Shown: piece by piece, positions 1-7,365 of the stretch
Position numbering within the stretch: position 1 is the first letter of the stretch
How the letters are laid out: every line of letters begins with the position of its first letter
Assembly (NCBI GenBank): GCA_905205995.1
Contig: CAJLFU010000015.1
Coordinates: 1-46,751, forward strand
Reading direction: 5' to 3'
Length of the DNA stretch: 46,751 nt
From: an uncultured Haemophilus sp.
Lineage (GTDB): Bacteria; Pseudomonadota; Gammaproteobacteria; Enterobacterales; Pasteurellaceae
Notes under the pieces: model-generated
What the model saw: only the letters and a program-made list of their open reading frames with translations
The model's database searches: none
Told to the model about the DNA's origin: nothing
Position numbers and translations under genes: made by a program

Positions 1-354
1 CTTAAGCCTAACGGTACATTAGTTTTTTCCCAAGAGCATCCGATTACAACTTGCCATAAAGAAGGGGAGCGCTGGGAAAAAAATGAGAAAAAACAGCAAG
101 TCGCTTATCGTTTAAATTATTACCGTGATGAAGGACTGAGAGAGCGAAATTGGTTTCAACAACCTTTTAAAACGTATCACCGCACGACAGCAACGATTAT
201 TAATGATTTAATCGCTGCGGGTTTTCAAATTGAGCAAATGGCTGAACCAATGTTAGCCGAGCAGCCACAATGGCATGATGAATTTAAAGATTTGCGGCAT
301 CGTCCCCCTTTATTGTTTATTAAAGCAAGAAAAGTGATGAATTTAACAAAATAA
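1..354 (+). CDS. SAM-dependent methyltransferase, C-terminal part (5' end outside window)
   Basis: The reading frame is open from base 1 to a TAA at 352-354, giving the last 117 residues of a protein that starts upstream. The piece begins LKPNGTLVFSQEHPI, which matches the post-motif strand of class I SAM-dependent methyltransferases (a Leu-Lys-Pro-Gly/Asn-Gly turn, then a beta strand ending in S-x-E-H-P). A later stretch, AGFQIEQMAEP, is the usual 'GF..E...EP' strand near the C-terminus of this fold. The substrate cannot be read from this fragment. It lies directly upstream of rpsB and is separated from it by a hairpin with a T-run. The fold is fairly sure; the specific function is unknown. 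Confidence 0.7.
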   Translation, partial: LKPNGTLVFSQEHPITTCHKEGERWEKNEKKQQVAYRLNYYRDEGLRERNWFQQPFKTYHRTTATIINDLIAAGFQIEQMAEPMLAEQPQWHDEFKDLRHRPPLLFIKARKVMNLTK

Positions 355-391
355 ACTGGTTTTTGACCGCACTTTATGGTATAAATCGCAC

Positions 392-424
392 CGCTGTTTT
401 TGGGTTTCAAAAGCAGCGTTTTTA
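392..424 (+). terminator. Rho-independent terminator after the methyltransferase
   Basis: An 11-bp stem (CGCTGTTTTTG at 392-402 with CAAAAGCAGCG at 408-418, one T-G wobble) and a 5-base loop are followed by TTTTT. It separates the methyltransferase from the rpsB leader. Confidence 0.7.
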
Positions 425-437
425 ATTATTAATAACA

Positions 438-507
438 CACACATATCATTAAGGCTTAATCGGGGTGCCAAACGGTCGATTAGCTGATATGTGGAGGCTC
501 AACCCCA
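438..507 (+). ncRNA. rpsB 5' leader structure (t44-like S2 autoregulatory element)
   Basis: The untranslated leader of rpsB can fold as a pseudoknot. The outer stem is CACATATCA (440-448) with TGATATGTG (485-493). An inner stem is TAATCG (457-462) with CGATTA (477-482). The loop bases GGGGT (462-466) are complementary to ACCCC (502-506), just outside the stem and before the start codon. In gammaproteobacteria the region before rpsB is the conserved t44/rpsB leader, where S2 represses its own translation. The pairings are seen here; the regulatory role is known from the family. Confidence 0.7.
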
Positions 508-523
508 ACAAAAGGAAAATATT

Positions 524-1246
524 ATGGCACAAGTTTCAATGCGCGACATGATCAACGCAGGCGTACACTTCGGACACCAAACTCGTTACTGGAACCCACA
601 AATGAAACCTTTCATTTTTGGTGCTCGTAACGGTGTTCACATCATCAACTTAGAAAAAACTTTACCTTTATTCAACGAAGCTTTAGCGGAATTAACTCGC
701 ATTGCTAGCAACAACGGTAAAGTATTATTCGTTGGTACAAAACGTGCAGCGTCTGAAGCAGTTCAAGCAGCAGCATTAGATTGTCAGCAATATTACGTAA
801 ACCACCGTTGGTTAGGTGGTATGTTGACTAACTGGAAAACCGTTCGTCAATCAATTAAACGTTTAAAAGATTTAGAAACTCAATCTCAAGACGGTACTTT
901 TGAAAAATTAACCAAAAAAGAAGCGTTAATGCGTACCCGTGAGATGGAAAAACTTGAATTAAGCCTTGGCGGTATCAAAGATATGGGTGGCTTACCGGAT
1001 GCGTTATTCGTTATCGGTGCAGACCACGAACATATCGCTGTTAAAGAAGCAAACAACCTAGGTATTCCTGTATTTGCTATCGTTGATACTAACTCAACTC
1101 CAGCTGGCGTAGATTTCGTTATCCCTGGTAACGATGATGCGACTCGTGCTATCCAACTTTACGTTTCTGCAGCTGCAGCAGCGGTTAAAGAAGGTCGTGG
1201 TAACGAAGCTCAAGTTGCTGAAGAATTAGCAGCTGACGCAGAATAA
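524..1246 (+). CDS. rpsB: 30S ribosomal protein S2
   Basis: This is a 240-residue protein of the small ribosomal subunit, needed for S1 binding and translation initiation. It begins MAQVSMRDMINAGVHFGHQT, the canonical S2 start, and carries the family motif HRWLGGMLTNWKT and the acidic, Ala-rich tail typical of gammaproteobacteria. The frame is open from 491, but the ATG at 524 is chosen because it has an AAGGAAA ribosome-binding site at 512-518 and gives the normal S2 N-terminus. The extra residues upstream fall in the leader RNA. It is followed by a terminator-like hairpin and then tsf, the conserved rpsB-tsf order. Confidence 0.98.
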   Translation: MAQVSMRDMINAGVHFGHQTRYWNPQMKPFIFGARNGVHIINLEKTLPLFNEALAELTRIASNNGKVLFVGTKRAASEAVQAAALDCQQYYVNHRWLGGMLTNWKTVRQSIKRLKDLETQSQDGTFEKLTKKEALMRTREMEKLELSLGGIKDMGGLPDALFVIGADHEHIAVKEANNLGIPVFAIVDTNSTPAGVDFVIPGNDDATRAIQLYVSAAAAAVKEGRGNEAQVAEELAADAE

Positions 1247-1297
1247 TTTAAGTTTTGCAATAAGGCGAAGCCCTTAATAATCAAACGATTAATTGGC

Positions 1298-1328
1298 ATA
1301 GGGGCTAAAATTTAGCCCCTATATTTTT
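1298..1328 (+). terminator. Hairpin terminator/attenuator between rpsB and tsf
   Basis: ATAGGGGCTAAA (1298-1309) pairs with TTTAGCCCCTAT (1311-1322) to make a long GC-cored hairpin followed by a T-rich run (ATTTTTAT). It probably reduces read-through from rpsB into tsf. Confidence 0.8.
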
Positions 1329-1379
1329 ATCTAAAAGTGCGGTTAAAATAAATCGCATTTTCGACAGAGGATTTTTAAA

Positions 1380-2231
1380 ATGGCTGAAATCACAGCATCA
1401 TTAGTAAAAGAACTTCGTGAACGTACCGGTGCCGGTATGATGGAATGTAAAAAAGCATTAGTTGAAGCAAACGGTGATATCGAGTTAGCAATCGACAACA
1501 TGCGTAAATCTGGTCAAGCTAAAGCAGCTAAAAAAGCAGGCCGTGTTGCCGCTGAAGGTGTTATCCTTGCTCGTGTAGAAAATGGTTTCGGTGTATTAGT
1601 TGAAATGAACTGTGAAACTGACTTCGTAGCAAAAGATGCGGGCTTCTTAGGTTTAGCAAATGAAGTAGCTGATTTCGCTGCAGCAAACAAAGGTACTACT
1701 ATCGAAGCATTACAAGCACAATTTGAAGAAAAACGTGCTGCATTAGTGGCTAAAATCGGTGAGAACATGAACATCCGTCGTGTTGCTTACTTAGATGGTC
1801 AAGTTATTGCTCAATACTTACACGGTGCGAAAATCGGTGTATTAGTTGCGGGTGAAGGTTCTGCTGATGAACTTAAAAAAGTAGCAATGCACGTTGCTGC
1901 ATCTAAACCTGAATTCGTGAACCCAGAAGATGTATCTGCTGAAGTGGTTGAACACGAACGTCAAATCCAAATCGACATCGCAATCAACTCTGGTAAACCA
2001 AAAGAAATCGCTGAGAAAATGGTTGAAGGTCGTATGAAGAAATTCACTGGTGAAGTTTCATTAACAGGTCAACCATTTGTAATGGATCCTTCTGTATCTG
2101 TAGGTGACTTCTTAAAATCAGTAAACACTTCAGTGTCTAACTTCATCCGTTTAGAAGTAGGTGAAGGTATCGAGAAAAAAGAAGAAGATTTCGCAGCTGA
2201 AGTTGCAAAAATCACTGGCGGTAACGCTTAA
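1380..2231 (+). CDS. tsf: Translation elongation factor Ts
   Basis: EF-Ts is the guanine-nucleotide exchange factor that reloads EF-Tu with GTP. The 283-residue length equals that of the E. coli protein. The N-terminal UBA-like domain (LVKELRERTGAGMMECKKAL) and the core motif NCETDFVAKD, which contacts EF-Tu, are both present. The C-terminal part with the coiled-coil region is complete. The start is an ATG with an AGAGGA ribosome-binding site. It follows rpsB by 133 bases; an uptake signal (1335-1343) and the attenuator lie in the gap. A strong bidirectional terminator follows, so tsf is not cotranscribed with pyrH here. Confidence 0.98.
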   Translation: MAEITASLVKELRERTGAGMMECKKALVEANGDIELAIDNMRKSGQAKAAKKAGRVAAEGVILARVENGFGVLVEMNCETDFVAKDAGFLGLANEVADFAAANKGTTIEALQAQFEEKRAALVAKIGENMNIRRVAYLDGQVIAQYLHGAKIGVLVAGEGSADELKKVAMHVAASKPEFVNPEDVSAEVVEHERQIQIDIAINSGKPKEIAEKMVEGRMKKFTGEVSLTGQPFVMDPSVSVGDFLKSVNTSVSNFIRLEVGEGIEKKEEDFAAEVAKITGGNA

Positions 2232-2249
2232 TTTTCTCCATTGAGATAT

Positions 2250-2281
2250 AAAAAAGCCGATATTGAATATCGGCTTTTTTG
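2250..2281. terminator. Bidirectional terminator between convergent tsf and the phosphoethanolamine transferase gene
   Basis: AAAAAAGCCGATATT pairs with AATATCGGCTTTTTT, with A-run and T-run on the two sides. It can end transcription from tsf on + and from the convergent gene on -. Confidence 0.85.
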
Positions 2282-2304
2282 TTGTCTTAAATTGAGGTAT
2301 TTTT

Positions 2305-3864
2305 CTATTTATTCGGACGAATATCAATGGCAGGGTCTGCATCTTTACGATATTTCTCTTCAATCAGTTTTTTCAGTCCATAATCGTCTTTGTCAGCTTG
2401 TTCAGAGAATAAATCTTCCTCTAAAGTGAGCTTCGGATTTTTAATGCCTATCCAATTAGCAATGCCTTCTAAGAAATTCAAACCAGATTTAAAGGTTTTG
2501 TATTCTTTACGCTCGGTATCATCAGATGAAATTTTAAAGAGCGGAATATTATGATGTAATTGGCTGTGACAGTTTTGGTTAAACAAGGTTACACCATGTT
2601 TATCATCTTCTTGATGACATAAACCATGATCAGAGAAATAAATCATCGAGAAAGTGCGGTGTGTTTTTTGCTCGTTTTCTTTGAGGGTTTCATACACTTT
2701 CTTAATAAAATCATCGGTTTTCTTAATGGATGTAATATAGCAATTTAAGTATTCGTTCTTTTTCTCAATGTCATTATCATTGAAAATTTTCGGGTAATCT
2801 TCAACACGATCGCAAGCAAGCGGATGTGAACCATAAATGTGTAACACAATAAAGCGTTTACCTTGTGTTGGATCTTCTAGAACTTGGGCAAATTTAGGGA
2901 TTAAATCAAAATCGCTGTAGTTTGTCGAATTAAAGCTCCCGCCTTTTTTCAAGAAAATGGTTTCATCAGATTTTGAGGCTAGAGAGGCAACAGGTGTATC
3001 GTATTCGCCTAAGAAGCCTTGGTTTGATAACCAATAGGTTTTTACGCCTGCGGACTTAATCAGATCCACCAAGCTTAAATCATAGTTAGGTTCCCATTTT
3101 TCTTTGTCTGGTAAAGTCAGCATTAAGCGTAATGAGGCCACTGTGTTCGAGCCAGCGGATGTCATTCCATCAATGAGTGTACCATTTGCTGATGACATAA
3201 AGGGTGTATCATTAACAGGATATCCATACGCATGTAAGTAATCTTTTCGCGCACTTTCTCCTAAAATAATCACATAATCTTGATATTTGGAATTCTCCAA
3301 AGTGGATTGTCCCCAGCTGCTTTCTTGTGACATTTTTTTCAATTTTTGCCATTCATCAACGATTTTAACAGTGGAATCAATGGTTTCTTTTACTGGTGCA
3401 GCAATCGGTAAGTTATAACCAATTAACAGGGTAGCCAAAACGATAAATGTTTTATTGCGATAAAATTTCACGCCAAATTTGACCGCACTTTTGTAATGTA
3501 AAAAGACTAATAGTGGAATAGCCAATGCAGCTAAATAGCTACTTACTGGAATTTGTAATAGAAACTCTTTCGTTTCCAACATATCTGTCGCAAGAACAGA
3601 AGCAATATATTGATAGCTTGGTGCACCAAAATTTAAGCCTGTTGGTGTATAAAATGCATGCAAGCAAACTAATGGCAATAAAATAAAATAGAAGGATTTT
3701 CGGCTGCAGCTTAACAAAATAATGAAAAGGGCAGTGAGTAAAATCAAACTAATAGATGGCTCTGGAAACATCCCTGAGCCGCGTAAAATCAGGTAACCCG
3801 CAAGAATGGCACAAGCTAAAGAAAAAAGTGCGGTTAAAATTTGTGAGGTTTTTGATATCTTCAT
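2305..3864 (-). CDS. Inner-membrane phosphoethanolamine transferase (CptA/EptC-like, sulfatase superfamily)
   Basis: This 519-residue protein has about five N-terminal membrane segments (residues ~8-155) and then a periplasmic alkaline-phosphatase/sulfatase-fold domain. The catalytic features of lipid A or core phosphoethanolamine transferases are visible. LGESARKDYLHAYGYP starts at residue 201, with Glu203 as metal ligand. Thr241 in AGSNTVASLR is the expected nucleophile, and HIYGSHP and YFSDHGLCHQ are metal-binding histidine motifs. It should move phosphoethanolamine from phosphatidylethanolamine to the lipopolysaccharide surface. The overall look is closer to CptA/EptC (core) than to EptA, but the acceptor is not readable. 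The gene lies opposite to tsf and pyrH and contains three uptake signals. Confidence 0.85.
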   Translation of the reverse strand: MKISKTSQILTALFSLACAILAGYLILRGSGMFPEPSISLILLTALFIILLSCSRKSFYFILLPLVCLHAFYTPTGLNFGAPSYQYIASVLATDMLETKEFLLQIPVSSYLAALAIPLLVFLHYKSAVKFGVKFYRNKTFIVLATLLIGYNLPIAAPVKETIDSTVKIVDEWQKLKKMSQESSWGQSTLENSKYQDYVIILGESARKDYLHAYGYPVNDTPFMSSANGTLIDGMTSAGSNTVASLRLMLTLPDKEKWEPNYDLSLVDLIKSAGVKTYWLSNQGFLGEYDTPVASLASKSDETIFLKKGGSFNSTNYSDFDLIPKFAQVLEDPTQGKRFIVLHIYGSHPLACDRVEDYPKIFNDNDIEKKNEYLNCYITSIKKTDDFIKKVYETLKENEQKTHRTFSMIYFSDHGLCHQEDDKHGVTLFNQNCHSQLHHNIPLFKISSDDTERKEYKTFKSGLNFLEGIANWIGIKNPKLTLEEDLFSEQADKDDYGLKKLIEEKYRKDADPAIDIRPNK

Positions 3865-3988
3865 AAAGTTTGCCTATAAAATCAAAAGTGCACCATTTTA
3901 TCGCACTTTTCTGACCAATTTCCATTTTTAACTTTTTCACTCTTTTGCTAAAATAAGCCAATTTTTGTAACCGACAAAGGATAAAACA

Positions 3989-4702
3989 ATGAGCCAACCA
4001 ATTTACAAACGAATCTTATTGAAATTAAGTGGTGAAGCATTACAAGGTGATGAGGGCTTCGGTATCGATCCTTCTATCCTCGATCGTATGGCTTTAGAGA
4101 TTAAAGAATTAATTGAAATGGGCGTGGAAGTTGGTGTTGTGCTCGGCGGTGGTAACTTATTCCGTGGCGCAAAATTAGCTAAAGCGGGGATGAATCGCGT
4201 AGTGGGCGATCATATGGGGATGCTTGCAACCGTGATGAATGGCTTGGCGATGCGTGATGCGCTTCACCGTGCAGATGTCAATGCTAAATTAATGTCTGCA
4301 TTCCAATTAAATGGTATTTGCGATACCTATAACTGGTCTGAAGCGATTAAAATGTTGCGTGAAAAACGTGTCGTAATTTTCTCTGCAGGTACGGGGAGCC
4401 CGTTCTTTACTACAGATTCTGCGGCATGCTTACGTGGTATCGAAATTGAAGCAGATATCGTATTAAAAGCGACTAAAGTAGATGGTGTATATAACTGCGA
4501 TCCAGCAAAAAATCCTGATGCTGTGTTATATCGTAATTTATCTTATGCTGAAGTGATTGAAAAAGAATTACAAGTAATGGATTTAGCTGCATTCACGCTT
4601 GCTCGTGATCACGGTATGCCAATTCGTGTATTTAATATGTGCAAACCAGGTGCATTGCGCCAAGTGGTGCTAGGCACAGAAGAAGGCACAACGATTTGTT
4701 AA
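3989..4702 (+). CDS. pyrH: UMP kinase
   Basis: Bacterial UMP kinase makes UDP from UMP and ATP, an essential step in pyrimidine nucleotide supply. The 237-residue protein has the amino-acid-kinase fold: KRILLKLSGEAL at the N-terminus, the nucleotide-binding GVVLGGGNLFRG, the UMP-binding region GDHMGMLATVMNGLAM, and FSAGTGSPFFTTDSAA. The start is an ATG with AAAGGA upstream. It is the usual partner of frr, but here two lipoprotein genes on the other strand separate them. Confidence 0.98.
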   Translation: MSQPIYKRILLKLSGEALQGDEGFGIDPSILDRMALEIKELIEMGVEVGVVLGGGNLFRGAKLAKAGMNRVVGDHMGMLATVMNGLAMRDALHRADVNAKLMSAFQLNGICDTYNWSEAIKMLREKRVVIFSAGTGSPFFTTDSAACLRGIEIEADIVLKATKVDGVYNCDPAKNPDAVLYRNLSYAEVIEKELQVMDLAAFTLARDHGMPIRVFNMCKPGALRQVVLGTEEGTTIC

Positions 4703-4720
4703 TTTGATAAAGTAAAAATG

Positions 4721-4752
4721 AAAAACGGTAGAAATGATTTCTACCGTTTTTT
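4721..4752. terminator. Bidirectional terminator after pyrH
   Basis: AAAAACGGTAGAAA (4721-4734) pairs with TTTCTACCGTTTTT (4738-4751). It serves pyrH on + and the convergent lipoprotein gene on -. Confidence 0.85.
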
Positions 4753-4757
4753 GTTAA

Positions 4758-5639
4758 TTAAAATAAGTTCTTTTCCCCAGCATTAAAAATGTCATCTTGA
4801 CCATTTTTGCCTGGTTTGGCTAATTGTGGTTTATCAAAGAAGCATTGTTTATCTTGTTCATAATCGCATGGCGTAGAACATACAGGATAAATATTTGATA
4901 CTTGGCAATTTGAAGCACCATCTTCTTTGCAATTTGCTAAGGCGTCATCTTTGGAACGCTGACCAAGAATCCCTAATCCAAAATAAGATGTCGGTCCATT
5001 TTTCTCTGCATGTGCAACACTTAAACAAGCATTACTAAACCCAAATAGAAATTCGCAACGTTCACCACTTTCTTTTTCACACTGACTAATGGCTTCTTTT
5101 TTGGCATTTGCTAAATTTGAAGCAGGAACATCATTCCCCCATATTCCTTGTTTTTTATTTCCTTGTCTTACTGCAACAGCAGACCAAGTACGAGGTTTTA
5201 ATTCTAGTTTGCTTGTATCGTAATATCCATTACATTTGAATTCTTTATCAATATCACCAAACCCAGTTTCAGCACGATGAGATTTAATTTTGCCATTCAT
5301 GTCGGTAAAGACATAAGTCCATTTATGGTTACCTGTAAACACTTTTTCTTTTTTGGTATAAATGGTTGTGCCATAAGCATGATGGCCACGCCCTACTTCA
5401 TATTCTAAAACATTGTAAAGCGGTCTAGCAAAACCATAAATTAAGAAAGTCTCCTTTTCACTAGAGCATTGCTTAATATCATCAGGATAAAGCCCTTTAC
5501 TTTCCATAAATTCATTAACATCTTTTCCTGACCAATAAAGTGTTGTACCAAGATGAACATAAGTGGAACAACTGCTTAAGAATCCGCAAATAGAGGTAAA
5601 AAACACGAATTTTAATAATGGTTTTATTGAATATTTCAT
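4758..5639 (-). CDS. Putative DUF4189 lipoprotein (copy 1 of a tandem pair)
   Basis: This 293-residue protein has a lipoprotein signal: a basic, hydrophobic start and the lipobox Leu-Ser-Ser-Cys with Cys24 as the lipid-bearing residue. The next ~110 residues share long blocks with the neighbouring gene (HLGTTLYWSGKD, VGRGHHAYGTTIYT, TGFGDIDKEF). The second half begins WSAVAVRQGNKKQGIWG and has the Ala-rich, Cys-paired pattern of DUF4189, a domain of unknown function in secreted proteins. Many cysteines suggest periplasmic disulfides. The product is probably anchored in the outer or inner membrane facing the periplasm. Its function is unknown. It lies downstream of its paralogue with 77 bases and a possible terminator between. 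Confidence 0.8.
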   Translation of the reverse strand: MKYSIKPLLKFVFFTSICGFLSSCSTYVHLGTTLYWSGKDVNEFMESKGLYPDDIKQCSSEKETFLIYGFARPLYNVLEYEVGRGHHAYGTTIYTKKEKVFTGNHKWTYVFTDMNGKIKSHRAETGFGDIDKEFKCNGYYDTSKLELKPRTWSAVAVRQGNKKQGIWGNDVPASNLANAKKEAISQCEKESGERCEFLFGFSNACLSVAHAEKNGPTSYFGLGILGQRSKDDALANCKEDGASNCQVSNIYPVCSTPCDYEQDKQCFFDKPQLAKPGKNGQDDIFNAGEKNLF

Positions 5640-5669
5640 ATGAGACTTTTTATGTCGAATTTTTTAGTA

Positions 5670-5702
5670 AAAATATAACCGCTTACCTTAACGATAAGCA
5701 GT
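5670..5702 (-). terminator. Possible terminator between the two lipoprotein genes
   Basis: Read on the - strand, ACTGCTTA (5702-5695) pairs with TAAGCGGT (5685-5678, one T-G wobble) and is followed by the T-rich TATATTTTT. It would separate the two paralogues into partly independent units. Confidence 0.5.
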
Positions 5703-5716
5703 TTACTTGATATATA

Positions 5717-6565
5717 TTATGGTTTAATCACTTGTGGTTTCGGTAATAAACAGCCTTTCTCTTTCTCCATGTCGCAAGCTGTTGCACAAAGCCCTTCCAT
5801 TACCGTTTTACAGTTACGTCCACCTTTTGACCGGCATTGCTCAATAGCATCTTTATTTGCCCCTGCTTTATTGGCACCTACACCAAACACATCAAAGTAA
5901 GCGCCATTACGCTCACCCATCCCACTTGATAGACAGAGGTTGCTATAAGATACAACCACTTTACAAGCCTTACCGCCATCATCTTTACATTGTTCTAAGG
6001 CATCTTCTTCAGCCTCTTTTTGCGAGCGATATGCTTTATCAGAACCCCACATCATTTTGTTATTATCCGCAGAGTTAGCAATACTCCTCCATAAACTTTG
6101 TCGTGATAAAGTTTGTGCTAATTTAGCCTTATCATGGGCAACCTCATCCATATCTTGACAATTAAATTCTTTATCAATGTCACCAAAGCCTGTATCAGAA
6201 CGGTCAGAAGTAATTTTGCCTTCAATATCGGTAAATATATAATTCCATCTATATTTACCTGTAAATTGATGTTCTGTTTGCGTATAAATGGTTGTACCAT
6301 AAGCATGATGACCTCTCCCAACTTCACGATCATATGTATGGTAAATAGGTCTAGCAAAACCATAAATAAGAAATGGCTTATCTTTATCCTTACAAATCTT
6401 TTTAGTATCTGGCTCAACCCCTTTATCTGCTATAAATTCGTTAATATCTTTACCTGACCAATATAATGTTGTACCTAAATGAGCATAAGTTGCACAGCCA
6501 GATAACCACATTGTAGCACATAATACAGCAGCGGCATGGGCTATATGTTTTATATTGTAATTCAT
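5717..6565 (-). CDS. Putative DUF4189 lipoprotein (copy 2 of a tandem pair)
   Basis: This 282-residue paralogue of the adjacent gene is encoded just upstream in the direction of transcription. The signal peptide ends in Leu-Ser-Gly-Cys with Cys24 as the predicted lipidation site. The N-terminal half shares HLGTTLYWSGKD, FLIYGFARP, VGRGHHAYGTTIYT and TGFGDIDKEF with copy 1. The C-terminal half diverges more, but keeps a DUF4189-like SLWRSIANSADN...MMWGSD start and the regularly spaced cysteines (CKVVVSYSNLCLS, CKTVMEGLCATACD). Function is unknown. The pattern fits an old tandem duplication followed by divergence of the distal domain. It is divergent from frr, and the 153-base gap presumably holds both promoters. 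Confidence 0.8.
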   Translation of the reverse strand: MNYNIKHIAHAAAVLCATMWLSGCATYAHLGTTLYWSGKDINEFIADKGVEPDTKKICKDKDKPFLIYGFARPIYHTYDREVGRGHHAYGTTIYTQTEHQFTGKYRWNYIFTDIEGKITSDRSDTGFGDIDKEFNCQDMDEVAHDKAKLAQTLSRQSLWRSIANSADNNKMMWGSDKAYRSQKEAEEDALEQCKDDGGKACKVVVSYSNLCLSSGMGERNGAYFDVFGVGANKAGANKDAIEQCRSKGGRNCKTVMEGLCATACDMEKEKGCLLPKPQVIKP

Positions 6566-6718
6566 ACTAAAATCCTCTGTTATTAATTGAGAGCCAAGAT
6601 ACTATCAAATCATACTTTAAGCAATCGGAATTTATATTCAAAATAAAAGATTCAAAACTCCCTAAAAATCCAGTAAAATCACTGTGTTTTATCTTTATTT
6701 ATTGAAAAGGACAGATGA

Positions 6719-7276
6719 ATGATTAATGAAATTAAACAAGATGCTGAAGCTCGCATGGAAAAAAGCCTCGAAGCGTTGCGTGGGCATATTGCGAAAATCC
6801 GTACAGGTCGTGCACAACCTAGCTTATTAGACGCGATTCAAGTGGAATACTATGGTGCAGCGACGCCACTTCGTCAATTAGCTAACGTTGTTGCAGAAGA
6901 TGCGCGTACTTTAGCGGTAACGGTATTTGACCGTTCTTTAATCAGCGCAGTAGAAAAGGCGATTTTAACTTCTGATTTAGGTTTAAACCCATCTTCAGCA
7001 GGCACAACAATTCGCGTGCCTCTTCCTCCATTAACTGAAGAACGTCGTCGTGATTTAATCAAAATCGTAAAAGGCGAAGGTGAACAAGCTAAAGTCGCGA
7101 TTCGTAACGTTCGTCGTGATGCAAATGATAAAATCAAAGCATTATTAAAAGACAAAGAAATCAGCGAAAACGATCAACACAAAGCAGAAGAAATCATTCA
7201 AAAAGTCACTGATAGCTATATCAAAAAAGTGGATGAGATCTTAGCAGATAAAGAAAAAGAATTAATGGATTTCTAA
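6719..7276 (+). CDS. frr: Ribosome recycling factor
   Basis: RRF works with EF-G to split the post-termination ribosome. The length of 185 residues is exactly typical. The N-terminal helix reads MINEIKQDAEARMEKSLEAL, and RGHIAKIRTGRAQPSLLD is the conserved segment that inserts near the peptidyl-transferase centre. The final KEKELMDF is also typical. The ATG has AAAGGA about 9 bases upstream. It stands alone between the divergent lipoproteins and dxr, with a hairpin after it. Confidence 0.98.
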   Translation: MINEIKQDAEARMEKSLEALRGHIAKIRTGRAQPSLLDAIQVEYYGAATPLRQLANVVAEDARTLAVTVFDRSLISAVEKAILTSDLGLNPSSAGTTIRVPLPPLTEERRRDLIKIVKGEGEQAKVAIRNVRRDANDKIKALLKDKEISENDQHKAEEIIQKVTDSYIKKVDEILADKEKELMDF

Positions 7277-7294
7277 TTGTCGAACCATGTTTTG

Positions 7295-7325
7295 GGGCAG
7301 ACCGAGTGTCTGCCCTTGTTCTATT
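7295..7325 (+). terminator. Possible terminator after frr
   Basis: GGGCAGAC (7295-7302) pairs with GTCTGCCC (7308-7315), a strong GC stem, but the following TTGTTCTATT is only moderately T-rich, so read-through into dxr is likely. Confidence 0.55.
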
Positions 7326-7365
7326 CTGATGAAGAAATAAAATCACAAAGTGCGGTCGAAATTTT

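Noticed and set aside
363..385. TTGACC and TATAAA as a promoter for rpsB
   Set aside because: The spacing is only 11 bases, and the pair lies upstream of a terminator hairpin; the TTGACC is part of an uptake signal.
6118..6457. Overlapping open frames on both strands within the second lipoprotein gene
   Set aside because: They are out-of-frame shadows: no ribosome-binding site, no family motif, and the lipoprotein frame has a clear signal peptide and paralogue.
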